Shown: positions 1-6,277, counted from the first letter of the stretch. The stretch: DNA of 6,964 nucleotides from Hungatella sp. UBA7603 (GCA_002478865.1 DLJZ01000005.1:1-6964); one strand, 5' to 3'. Numbers and translations: made by a program. The notes: a model not told the origin generated them from the letters alone.

Positions 1-18
1 AGTCCCGTCTCGCGCTCT
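1..18 (+). tRNA. 3' end of a tRNA gene (partial, cut by window edge)
   Basis: The first bases can be read as the end of a T-loop (AGT), a 5-nt T-stem strand (CCCGT), a 7-nt acceptor strand (CTCGCGC) and a discriminator base, with no encoded CCA. A strong intrinsic terminator follows 12 bases later, as is usual behind a tRNA gene. The matching 5' acceptor strand (GCGCGAG expected) lies outside the window, so neither the pairing nor the isotype can be tested. A GCGCGAG acceptor would fit a tRNA-Leu, but the discriminator T would be unusual for that. It could instead be the end of another stable RNA. Confidence 0.45.
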
Positions 19-30
19 TATTAATCGGTA

Positions 31-67
31 GCCGGAGTCTTGATTTTTCAAGGTTTCGGCTTTTTTT
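31..67 (+). terminator. Rho-independent terminator after the left-edge RNA gene
   Basis: Bases 31-43 and 48-60 form a 13-pair stem with no mismatch (Watson-Crick plus a few G-T pairs) around a TTTT loop. The stem is followed directly by seven T residues. It ends transcription coming from the left edge and isolates the following locus from it. Confidence 0.92.
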
Positions 68-385
68 ATTTTAAGTCACTGTTTTCTAATTACTTACTTT
101 AAAGTTGAGCGGTTATGTTTATGAGGGATAAGGGTGAAAGTAAAAACCACATCTAGTCATTACAAAGTGTAAGTTGATAAATTAGTGATTGGGGAACCAC
201 TCAGAACGGAAGAGGTCACACGCAAGGTGTCTTCTCTGCTTTATTGGTGGGGATTTGTTGCTAGCTAGCTGTTTAAGTACTCCATAGAGCTGGTCTTATT
301 TTCTTAGTGATGGAGATTTTCTAACCGTGTCCATGTAGTTGTTGTATTAAAAATCACCATTTTGACCGGATTGCCTTAATCTACT
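68..385. other. Gene-free stretch, no recognised content
   Basis: No open frame of useful length appears on either strand; every frame is cut by frequent stops. A locally GC-richer patch at about 190-255 can form a weak imperfect hairpin (AGAG/CTCT and ACAC/GTGT around GCAAG at 211-239). A perfect 10-bp palindrome GCTAGCTAGC lies at 260-269. If the Crp/Fnr remnant starting near 386 was once a full gene, its effector domain should have been here, but I cannot recognise it. It may have been deleted or replaced. Confidence 0.6.
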
Positions 386-521
386 TTTACAAACAATCAA
401 CAAAAAGTGACAGACCATATTGGTGTTGAGAGAAGTGTATTATCAAGAGAAATTTAGCAGATCAAAATAAGGCTTTACTGATTATACTAAAAATGTATTT
501 ATAATAAATAAACATCAATAA
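386..521 (+). pseudogene. Crp/Fnr-family regulator remnant (C-terminal HTH only)
   Basis: In the frame starting at 386 the translation FTNNQQKVTDHIGVERSVLSREI is broken by TAG at 455-457 and continues as QIK. It fits the helix-turn-helix of Crp/Fnr regulators, which typically reads like N-R-Q-x-(L/M)-A-D-Y-L-x-(V/L)-D-R-S-x-(L/M)-S-R-E-L. After a frameshift near 467-471, the next frame gives GFTDYTKNVFIINKHQ and stops at 519-521. This matches the usual 'G-(L/I)-I-x-(Y/F)-x-K-N-x-F' wing at the C-terminus of the family. Two family segments in the right order, interrupted by one stop and one frameshift, argue for a decayed gene rather than chance. The cyclic-nucleotide-like N-terminal domain is not visible upstream. 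The remnant may once have controlled the transporter operon downstream; that is inference. Confidence 0.62.
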
Positions 522-538
522 AAGGATTACTTTCGTTG

Positions 539-550
539 CCATTGCAATGG
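539..550. promoter_or_regulatory. Perfect 12-bp palindrome, possible activator site
   Basis: CCATTGCAATGG is a perfect palindrome. With one mismatched pair it extends to 18 bp (TTgCCATTGCAATGGaAA, 536-553). It lies between the decayed Crp/Fnr gene and the binding-protein pseudogene, upstream of a TATAAA hexamer at 569-574 that has no good -35 box. An activator site for the neighbouring regulator would fit that layout, but no known consensus is matched. Confidence 0.3.
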
Positions 551-585
551 AAATAATACTTTTTTTCATATAAACTTATACATGA

Positions 586-601
586 GTTAGCTGTGGCTAA
601 C
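586..601. promoter_or_regulatory. Operator-like palindrome before the plus-strand operon
   Basis: GTTAGCTGTGGCTAAC has 6-bp perfect arms (GTTAGC/GCTAAC) around TGTG. It ends 17 bases before the ATG of the binding-protein pseudogene, so it lies in the probable leader. The same GTTAG-N6-CTAAC pattern lies before the minus-strand transporter operon at 6247-6262. The GTTAG/CTAAC half-sites resemble those in DtxR/IdeR-type iron-regulator boxes, so a metal-dependent repressor is the likely reader. That assignment is inferred. Confidence 0.65.
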
Positions 602-618
602 ACGATGAGGAGCACATT

Positions 619-1633
619 ATGAAATTAAGACTTAAACCAACTTCACTTTTATTCGCATCAATGTTGTTATTAACTGCATGTGTTTCAATAATAATAAAAA
701 TACGTGGCCTCATCAGAGGTAGAAATCACATCGGAAGAAGCAATAACGGCTGTGGAGAAAAATGAGACAGATTCCAATGCAGAAAGTGAGTTATCAGGAA
801 CTCATATAGTAGTAGACCATGCTTAAAATCGTGTTGAAGTTCCAAATAAGATAGAACGTATTGTGATAGATCAAATTCCAATATTGTCTACATATCAAAT
901 ATCCTACTATGGCATATTTTGAAGGTTCAGCACCACACTTTGTTGGATATAGTGGTTCTTTTAAGTAAACTATATCAGAGACAGCATTAAAGAATATTGT
1001 ACCTGAGTTGATTGAATCATCAAATACAGTATATGCACAATCAGATCTTAATATAAAGGAAATCATTAAGCTCAAACCAGATGTAATTTTCTATAATACA
1101 AACAATAAAGAACATGCACAAATGTTAGCTTCAAGTGGAATCCCATCCATAGGATCTGCGGCAGTTGGAACAGATTTCCCTGCGATTCAATTGAAAGGTA
1201 TAAGGAGTGGCTAATTCTTCTCGAGGAAGTATTTGGAGAAAAGGGTAAGATGGATGGCTTTATTAAAGCAGGTAATAAGATAATTGAAGATGTTGAAACC
1301 AGAATGAAAACTATTCCAGGGAAGCCAAGGAGTTTGCGCAGGTTAGCTTTGAATAGATATATGAATGGAATCATCAGGTAAAGTTTTTAAATGGTCCGGG
1401 TCTGCTATAGTTAAATAGGCAGGAGGTGATAGATAATAAAGTTAAGAGTGTGTATTTCTTAACAATACAGGCAGTAAAAGATAAGCGTGTATATAACACA
1501 ACATTAGGTATGTGGAACTGGTCTACCTCTAATTCCGATGCAACTCTTGTATTAGCTTGGCTTGCATATAATACTTACCCGGAAGAATTTTCAGATCATC
1601 CTCTGGAAGCACGAATACGTGATTATACTTTGC
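619..1633 (+). pseudogene. Iron/siderophore ABC substrate-binding lipoprotein, decayed (FecB-like)
   Basis: The start ATG at 619 follows a good GAGGAG site (607-612). The first 21 residues form a lipoprotein signal (basic MKLRLK, hydrophobic core, lipobox LTAC with Cys21), so the intact product would have been a membrane-anchored binding protein. After that the reading frame is lost repeatedly: a shift between 682 and 712, TAA at 824-826, a shift with about a dozen extra bases near 893-910, TAA at 966-968, another shift near 1200-1212, TAA at 1379-1381 and a shift near 1426. The pieces still read as a periplasmic-binding-protein fold of the iron(III) family: DHA*NRVEVPNKIERIV, MAYFEGSAPHFVGYSGS, DLNIKEIIKLKPDVIFYN and an AGGD segment at about 1419. 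The C-terminal part, QAVKDKRVYNTTLGMWNWST, corresponds to the 'AVK.GKVY...W' end of the family. The sequence runs straight into an ATPase at about 1630, without the normal C-terminus. Confidence 0.9.
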
Positions 1634-2310
1634 CCTAATGGAATCGGGAAAACGACACTCTTAAAATGTATGGTTGGGCATTTAGATTGGCGTATGGTAA
1701 AAGCTTTTTATATGTAGAGGATATAAAAAGTATAAATTACAAAAAATTTTGGTCAAAGGTTTCCTATATCTCGCAGTCTCACTTCATTTCATTTTCATTT
1801 ACAGGTCTTGATATGGTTGTTCTTGGACGTAGTGCACATCTTGGAGTCTTCGAACAACCAGGTATCATAGATATTGAGCTGGCGGAAAAAATAATGAAGC
1901 AAATAGGAATAGAAAGGCTGGCGAATCAAGATTGTAACCATATGAGTGGAGACGGGCTGCAAATGGTGCTGATAGCAAAAGCCCTTATAAACAGGCCAGA
2001 TATAATCGTTCTTGATGAACCAGAAACAGGTTTTGATTTTCGCAATCAAATATTAGTGCATTGAATGTATGGTGCATGAGGAAGGAATTTGTGCTGTTAT
2101 GAATACACATTGCCCAACAAATGCAATTTTTATTTCGGACGAAACCCTCATGCTAGATAGTACTGGAAAGTATGTATATGGTCAAACCCAGGATGTTTTA
2201 ATGAAAAGAATATTTCAAATACATTTCATGTGAATGTTGCAGTAAATACATTTCAATATAATGATCGTATCGTAAAGAGCATCGTTCCAATTTCAATTAC
2301 AAATAAATAA
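1634..2310 (+). pseudogene. ABC transporter ATPase, 5'-deleted and frameshifted (FecE-like)
   Basis: The match begins abruptly at Walker A (PNGIGKTTLLK, 1634-1666). The 30-40 residues that normally precede it are gone. A frameshift near 1685-1700 leads to a long open stretch with a Q-loop-like YISQSH, MVVLGRSAHLG, a damaged signature (MSGDGLQMVLIAKAL, where LSGG is expected), Walker B IIVLDEPE and the D-loop region GFDFRNQ. It stops at TGA 2062-2064. A further shift restores VHEEGICAVMNTH (H-switch His) and LMLDSTGKYVYGQTQDVLM. One more shift restores the C-terminus, ending IVPISITNK at 2310. The gene cannot make a working ATPase. Its sequence type differs from the intact minus-strand ATPase, so it served a different transporter. 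It is followed at once by the ribosome binding site of the DUF364 gene. Confidence 0.9.
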
Positions 2311-2316
2311 AGGAGG
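2311..2316 (+). promoter_or_regulatory. Consensus ribosome binding site of the DUF364 gene
   Basis: AGGAGG lies six bases before ATG 2323 and directly abuts the TAA of the dead ATPase gene. It fixes the start of the downstream gene and shows that translation initiation there does not need coupling to the broken upstream genes. Confidence 0.85.
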
Positions 2317-2322
2317 AAGATT

Positions 2323-3162
2323 ATGAAAGACTTAAGTATAGCAATGGAAATGATACAGAAAAATTATAAGATATATAAGGAACCTATGCCAATCATAAAA
2401 GAATTTGTATTGGGACACCGGTGGTTTATGGTATCTGATACCAATGACAGATTATCTATGTCACTACGAGTGGGAAAAGAAAAAGATTTAGATATATTTG
2501 AGAAAGTATTGAAATCATTCATTGGCAAATCGGCAGATGACTGTGTTTATGAACTTATTAAAGGGGCTGATCCAGAGCTCAGAATTATAGCAGCTAGTTT
2601 ATGCAATCTCTTAAGCAAGCCATTTAACTCCGTAGACAGATTGAAAGATAGAGGAATTATCCGAACAGAAGGTCGTATATTTGATTACGATGTAAAAGAT
2701 AAAAAGGTTGGAATTATAGGTTATGGACTATATAATGAAGTTTTTCTTGGAAAGTGTAAGGAGTTTCATGCATTTGATTTTCGGGATCCCAAGGGAATTT
2801 TAAATTATAGAATTGGAAATGAGACGAAGGTATATCCTGAAAATATTTATTGGCATCTTGGAGATAATGCACTTGAACATGAAGATGTTCTTGGAAGTCT
2901 GGATATCGTAGTGATGACTGGCTGCACGATCGTAAACAATACCTATAAAGACATTCTAAAAACATGTAAAAATGCAAAAATCAGAGGAATTTATGGTCCA
3001 AGCGCTGAACTGTGTCCAGAATATCTGTTTGATCTAGGGTATAATTATATATTTAGCGCTTCTGTGAGAGATAAGGAGGCATTCTATCAGTCTAATTTTG
3101 CAGCGATTCCAGAAGGAATGGATTTATCTTATATGGATAACTATGAGCTTAGGTGTGTCTGA
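2323..3162 (+). CDS. DUF4213/DUF364 protein (putative heavy-metal chelation family)
   Basis: A 279-residue soluble protein without signal peptide or membrane segment. Residues about 10-100 resemble the N-terminal DUF4213 domain (enolase N-terminal-like fold). Residues about 105-265 resemble DUF364, with a Rossmann-like glycine loop V129-G-I-I-G-Y-G135 and the later segments LDIVVMTGCTIVNNT and GIYGPSAELCPEYLF. The length is normal for the family and there are no internal stops. Family members are often encoded beside iron/metal ABC transporters and are annotated as putative metal chelators; the true activity is not established. Here it is the last gene of the plus-strand operon, 12 bases after the ATPase remnant, and the only intact one. 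It may survive because it works independently or with the minus-strand transporter; that is inference. Confidence 0.88.
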   Translation: MKDLSIAMEMIQKNYKIYKEPMPIIKEFVLGHRWFMVSDTNDRLSMSLRVGKEKDLDIFEKVLKSFIGKSADDCVYELIKGADPELRIIAASLCNLLSKPFNSVDRLKDRGIIRTEGRIFDYDVKDKKVGIIGYGLYNEVFLGKCKEFHAFDFRDPKGILNYRIGNETKVYPENIYWHLGDNALEHEDVLGSLDIVVMTGCTIVNNTYKDILKTCKNAKIRGIYGPSAELCPEYLFDLGYNYIFSASVRDKEAFYQSNFAAIPEGMDLSYMDNYELRCV

Positions 3163-3242
3163 AATATCAAAATATAGCATGAAATATCAACAAATTCAAG
3201 AATAGAGGAAAAGTCACTCATATTATTAAGGTGTAACATTTA

Positions 3243-3272
3243 GGCTAAACAAGAGGAAATCATTGTTCAGCC
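3243..3272 (+). other. Imperfect hairpin downstream of the DUF364 gene
   Basis: 3243-3252 (GGCTAAACAA) pairs with 3263-3272 (TTGTTCAGCC) in 9 of 10 positions around a 10-nt loop. The run that follows (ATTTCTAT) is only mildly T-rich, so it would be a weak terminator at best. It lies 80 bases after the DUF364 stop and 35 bases before the stronger terminator. The left arm overlaps TTTAGGCTAAA (3239-3249), a short palindrome-like element resembling half of a DtxR-type box. Confidence 0.4.
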
Positions 3273-3306
3273 ATTTCTATATAGATATAAGTTTTTGATC
3301 GACCTC

Positions 3307-3357
3307 AAGCTGTCATGTGCAAGGGATTTATCCATGGTAACCTTGACAGCTTTTCTT
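3307..3357 (+). terminator. Intrinsic terminator between the convergent operons
   Basis: AAGCTGTCA (3307-3315) and TGACAGCTT (3344-3352) form a perfect 9-bp stem. The long loop can pair further inside (CAAGG/CCTTG as an alternative register, and GGAT/ATCC). The stem runs into TTTTCTT. The T-run is only on the plus-strand side, so it serves the DUF364 operon. On the minus strand the stem is not followed by T residues, and I see no separate terminator for the minus-strand operon. Confidence 0.75.
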
Positions 3358-3413
3358 ATAGAAGTTAGAGGTAAGAAAGGGATTTTTCAAATTGCCTATA
3401 TTTACTATGCTTT

Positions 3414-4229
3414 TTAATTGATGATACGTCTACCTTTTCCGTGAGGAATCGGAAGTGGAGTGCCAAATATGGGATCTATAGAAATCTCACACTCCATACT
3501 AAATACTTTTCGAACGGTTTCTGATGTCATGACCTCTTCTGGTACGCCTTCTGCATACACTCTTCGATTACTTCGGGCAACCATATAATGCCCATAGCGA
3601 CAGGATAAGTTCAGATCATGAAGAACCGTAACAATGGTTCTCTTTTCTTTTGTGTTAAGTTCATACAAAAGATCAAGTACTTCAATCTGATGTGCCAGAT
3701 CAAGGTAAGTAGTAGGTTCATCTAAAAGGAGCATATCGGTTCCTTGAGCAAGAGTCATAGCTATCCATGCTCTTTGTCTTTGACCTCCGGATAAAGAATC
3801 TATGGTTCGGTCGGCGATATCATTCATTTTTGTATCACGTAATGCCCTTTGAACCATTTCTTCGTCTTCGCTGGTCCATTGTTGCAGCCAATTCTGATGA
3901 GGATAGCGACCCTGACGAACGAGCTGAATAACCGTTAGACCCTCAGGAGCAGTTGTTCCCTGAGGAAGTACTGCAAGTTTACGTGCTACATCACGGGTAG
4001 ACATCTTAAAGATATCATGGTCATCTAAAACCACAGTACCAATTGCGGGTTTTAAGAGACGGCAGAGAGAACGCAGCAGCGTAGACTTTCCGCAGCCATT
4101 GCTTCCAACTAAAATGGTTATTTTACCTTCTGGAATTTGTATATCCAAATCTTCGATTACTGCATTTTCTCCATAGGAGATGGATAATTGAGTGATTGAT
4201 AGTTTGTTCACTGTTTGCATCCTAAGCAT
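3414..4229 (-). CDS. Iron/siderophore ABC transporter ATPase (FecE/FhuC/YusV type)
   Basis: A 271-residue cytoplasmic ATPase that would energise uptake through the FecCD permease pair encoded just upstream. All catalytic elements are present: Walker A G42-SNGCGKST50, Q-loop Q90 (LPQG), signature LSGGQRQ (146-152), Walker B MLLLDE (166-171) with catalytic Glu171, D-loop TYLD (174-177) and H-switch His204 (LHDL). The segment RQGRYPHQNW after the Q-loop is typical of the ferric-siderophore subfamily, as is the C-terminal end around GTPLPIPHG. Length is normal. Its ATG shares one base with the TAA of the upstream permease (TAATG), so translation was probably coupled. No clear ribosome binding site precedes it, and Met4 is a possible alternative start. 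Since the permease gene is interrupted by an amber codon, the ATPase may now be poorly expressed, or it may serve another permease. Confidence 0.93.
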   Translation of the reverse strand: MLRMQTVNKLSITQLSISYGENAVIEDLDIQIPEGKITILVGSNGCGKSTLLRSLCRLLKPAIGTVVLDDHDIFKMSTRDVARKLAVLPQGTTAPEGLTVIQLVRQGRYPHQNWLQQWTSEDEEMVQRALRDTKMNDIADRTIDSLSGGQRQRAWIAMTLAQGTDMLLLDEPTTYLDLAHQIEVLDLLYELNTKEKRTIVTVLHDLNLSCRYGHYMVARSNRRVYAEGVPEEVMTSETVRKVFSMECEISIDPIFGTPLPIPHGKGRRIIN

Positions 4230-5248
4230 TACTTATTGCGTTGATGATATAACTGGTAGATAAAAAATGGTGCACCGATCAGTGCAGTAAAAACGCCTGC
4301 AGGAACATCAATAGGTAGAAATAACGTTCGTGCCACAGTATCAGCAACCAATAAAATCATAGCTTCCAAAAGAGCGGAAGCTGGAATCAAAGCTTTATGA
4401 TTAGCTCCTATAAGGCGTCTTCCCATGTGGGGGGCAACGAGACCAATAAAACCGATTGCGCCTACCACTGCAATTGCACCACCATTCAATGCAACACTTA
4501 AAAGAGTAAGAATGGCGCGGTGTCTTTGTAAATGAGCCCCCAGTCCCAAAGCGATATCATCTCCTAAGCCTTGAACATCAAGATGTCTTGCATGAGTCAT
4601 AGAAAAAAGGAAACAAATGCTTACCTATGGGAGAAGAAATCTAACTTCTTTCCAGGTTACTCCGTAAACACTTCCCGCCATCCAAAGGTAAGCCTTATCA
4701 GAAGCTACAAAAGTACTCATTGCAATTATGAGTGTAGTAATTGCACTCGTTACAGAAGAGATTCCAATTCCTAATAATATAAGTCTTGTAGGAGAAACAC
4801 CATTTTTCCAGGATAGAGCATAAACCAAGATAGTAACAAGCAATGCACCAAATAATACTGCCAGAGGCATAAAACTGATAGCTGCTTCAGGAAATAGATT
4901 TAAAAATATGACTGCGGCAAGGCTTCCTCCACCGGTAATACCAATTATGTTGGGAGCAGCCAGAGGATTTCGTATTGTACCTTGAAGCAAGGTTCCAGAC
5001 ATGCCTAAGGCTGCGCCTGATAATATTGCAACATATGCCCGAGGCAATCGAAGGGAATCAAGAATTAATTTTACCTGAGGGCCCGATTGTCCTATTATTC
5101 CTTTCAAGACGGTCCAAGGTGTTAAAACCTGAGAGCCTGTGCAGACACAACATATAAAAATAACAAGGAGAAGCAGGAGCATTATAATAAGCTTGTTTCC
5201 TGATGTAATTGATGTGGTCTTTAATTTAGTAATCTGCTTATGTCTCAT
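4229..5248 (-). pseudogene. FecCD-family permease interrupted by one in-frame amber codon (FecD-like)
   Basis: From ATG 5248 to TAA 4229 the gene reads as one uninterrupted frame of 339 codons, the normal size of a FecCD permease, except for TAG at 4627-4625 (codon 208). Upstream sequence includes SLRLPRAYVAILSGAALG, a conserved GTLLQGTIRNPLAAP and LGIGISSVTSAITTLI. The codons before the stop read VTWKEVRFLLP and those after it VSICFLFSM. In the family a Trp commonly follows LLP, so TGG to TAG is the simplest explanation. The rest is intact: HLDVQGLGDDIALGLGAHL, the ATPase-contact region GAIGFIGLVAPHMGRRLIG, and the final GAPFFIYQLY. A Met (4600) follows the stop by nine codons but has no ribosome binding site. 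The start overlaps the preceding permease gene (ATGA) and has AGAGGTGA in front of it. It may be a young pseudogene, a suppressed stop or a sequencing error. Confidence 0.9.
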
Positions 5249-6201
5249 TTCTCACCTCTTAAGCTTCTTCGTGCAATATAAATATAAATATAAATATAAA
5301 TATAAATATAAAAGGGAGCTCCAATTAGTGCAGTCATTACTCCCACTGGTGCTTCGGAGGGCATGATGATAAAACGTGCAGAAATATCTGAAAGTAATAG
5401 TAATGATGCTCCCATAACAGCACTGTAAGGAATAATCCAGCGGTGATCCTCAACTACGAAAAATCTAGATATATGAGGAACCATCAAACCAACAAAGCCA
5501 ATTGATCCTGCTATAGCCACGGAGCTACCGGCCAAAAGGATTACAGAGGCGGATATAAATAACTTGATTAATAGCTTGTTTTGTCCCAAACCTTTTGTAA
5601 CGTCATCCCCGGAGGTTAAAATATTAATGTGTGATGCAAGTACAATTACTAGAATGATACCAATGATCATATAAGGGAGTACCATTTTCTGATGCTCCAA
5701 TTTTCGTCCAAGTATTGCTCCAGCAAGCCAGGAAAGTGTGTTCTTCATACCGGATTCGCTTAATACCAGTAATCCCTGTGTAAAAGAAGTAAAAAGAGCT
5801 GTAATAGCAGATCCTGCAAGAATTATTTTTATTGGGGTGAGTCCATCTCTTCCAATAGAGCCTAGAAAATAAACTTCAGCAGATGAAAATGCAACCCCCA
5901 AACGGGCCCATACAATACTAACAGGAGGAAGGACGTTTGGCATGGAGGCTGCTACAACTGCAAAGAATACAGCACCTGAATTAATGCCAAGGATACTGGG
6001 GGCAGCTAGGGGATTCTTTGTCAGAGCTTGTGTGAGAACACCTGCTACTGCAAGACAAACATTTACTTTAGATGATCCCTCAACATTAGTTTTTGATTCC
6101 GGACTTTCCTTAGATGGGCTAGAGCCTTTATTGGCATTGGAACACCCAGCCAGTAAAGCGGTAACAACAAGCAATTCAGTTAATAATTTTCTTATCTTCA
6201 A
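5245..6201 (-). CDS. Chimeric protein: binding-protein lipoprotein leader fused to truncated FecCD permease
   Basis: The frame encodes 318 residues from TTG 6201. Residues 1-20 are a lipoprotein signal (MKIRKLL, hydrophobic core, lipobox LAGC with Cys20). Residues 21-45 are the Ser/Lys/Asn-rich linker normally found just after the lipid anchor of a siderophore-binding protein. At about residue 46-49 the sequence changes without break into a FecCD permease (CLAVAGVLTQALTKNPLAAP). It continues through WLAGAILGRKL, the ATPase-contact segment AGSIGFVGLMVPHISRFF, and GVMTALIGAPF. The body of the binding protein (some 270 residues) and the first 60-80 residues of the permease, about two membrane segments, are missing, which indicates one large in-frame deletion across a fecB-fecC border. 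The C-terminus contains (YI)6 (298-309), encoded by a hexanucleotide repeat. A functional transporter is doubtful: there is no ligand-binding domain and the permease core is shortened. It overlaps the next gene by ATGA. Confidence 0.85.
   Translation of the reverse strand: MKIRKLLTELLVVTALLAGCSNANKGSSPSKESPESKTNVEGSSKVNVCLAVAGVLTQALTKNPLAAPSILGINSGAVFFAVVAASMPNVLPPVSIVWARLGVAFSSAEVYFLGSIGRDGLTPIKIILAGSAITALFTSFTQGLLVLSESGMKNTLSWLAGAILGRKLEHQKMVLPYMIIGIILVIVLASHINILTSGDDVTKGLGQNKLLIKLFISASVILLAGSSVAIAGSIGFVGLMVPHISRFFVVEDHRWIIPYSAVMGASLLLLSDISARFIIMPSEAPVGVMTALIGAPFYIYIYIYIYIYIARRSLRGEK
5275..5310. repeat. Perfect hexanucleotide microsatellite (AATATA)6
   Basis: Six exact copies of AATATA, read on the minus strand as TATATT and encoding Tyr-Ile six times near the C-terminus of the chimeric permease. 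Related permeases end GAPFFIYLL-like, so about one Tyr-Ile pair is ancestral and the rest is expansion. Because the unit is six bases, slippage changes length without changing frame. The repeat starts 27 bases before the next gene's ATG. Confidence 0.97.
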
Positions 6202-6210
6202 TATAGTCAA

Positions 6211-6216
6211 CTCCTT
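6211..6216 (-). promoter_or_regulatory. Ribosome binding site deciding the TTG start at 6201
   Basis: On the minus strand AAGGAG occupies 6216-6211. It touches the TTG at 6210 (spacing zero, unusable) but is nine bases from the next in-frame TTG at 6201. That start also gives a standard lipoprotein leader beginning MKIRKLL. The initiator is TTG rather than ATG, which would lower expression. Confidence 0.75.
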
Positions 6217-6246
6217 AAGTGATTAATTTATTTTATAAAACACAAA

Positions 6247-6262
6247 GTTAGCCATAACTAAC
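6247..6262. promoter_or_regulatory. Operator-like palindrome before the minus-strand operon
   Basis: On the minus strand it reads GTTAGTTATGGCTAAC: 5-bp arms GTTAG/CTAAC six bases apart, 13 of 16 positions identical to the element at 586-601. It lies 15 bases downstream of the -10 box and 45 bases before the TTG start, where a bound repressor would block initiation or early elongation. Probable reader: a metal-responsive repressor of DtxR/IdeR type (inference from half-site and gene content). Confidence 0.68.
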
Positions 6263-6277
6263 CATAAATATTTGTTC

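Noticed and set aside
190..260. Riboswitch or structured RNA in the left flank
   Set aside because: The GC-richer patch forms only a weak hairpin, and no cobalamin-riboswitch box or other motif I know is visible; it also lies before the Crp/Fnr remnant and far from the transporter start.
1072..1374. 100-codon open frame on the minus strand
   Set aside because: It lies antisense to the binding-protein pseudogene, has no ribosome binding site, and its translation resembles no protein family I know; the plus strand carries the family similarity.
1426..1638. 70-residue gene starting GTG after an AGGAGG-like string
   Set aside because: The translation is the C-terminal part of the upstream binding protein, and the apparent AGGAGG is part of the coding sequence for its AGGD segment and touches the GTG. 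It is a pseudogene fragment, not a separate gene.
4229..4600. Separate small permease gene starting at Met 4600
   Set aside because: It is in the same frame as the upstream permease segment and eight codons after its TAG, with no ribosome binding site; together they make one normal-length FecCD permease.
5202..6210. Start of the chimeric permease at TTG 6210
   Set aside because: The AAGGAG site abuts this TTG with no spacing; TTG 6201 has proper spacing and gives a standard lipoprotein leader.
5942..6226. 94-codon open frame on the plus strand
   Set aside because: It is antisense to the lipoprotein/permease fusion; its composition is that of a shadow frame and it lacks an initiation site.
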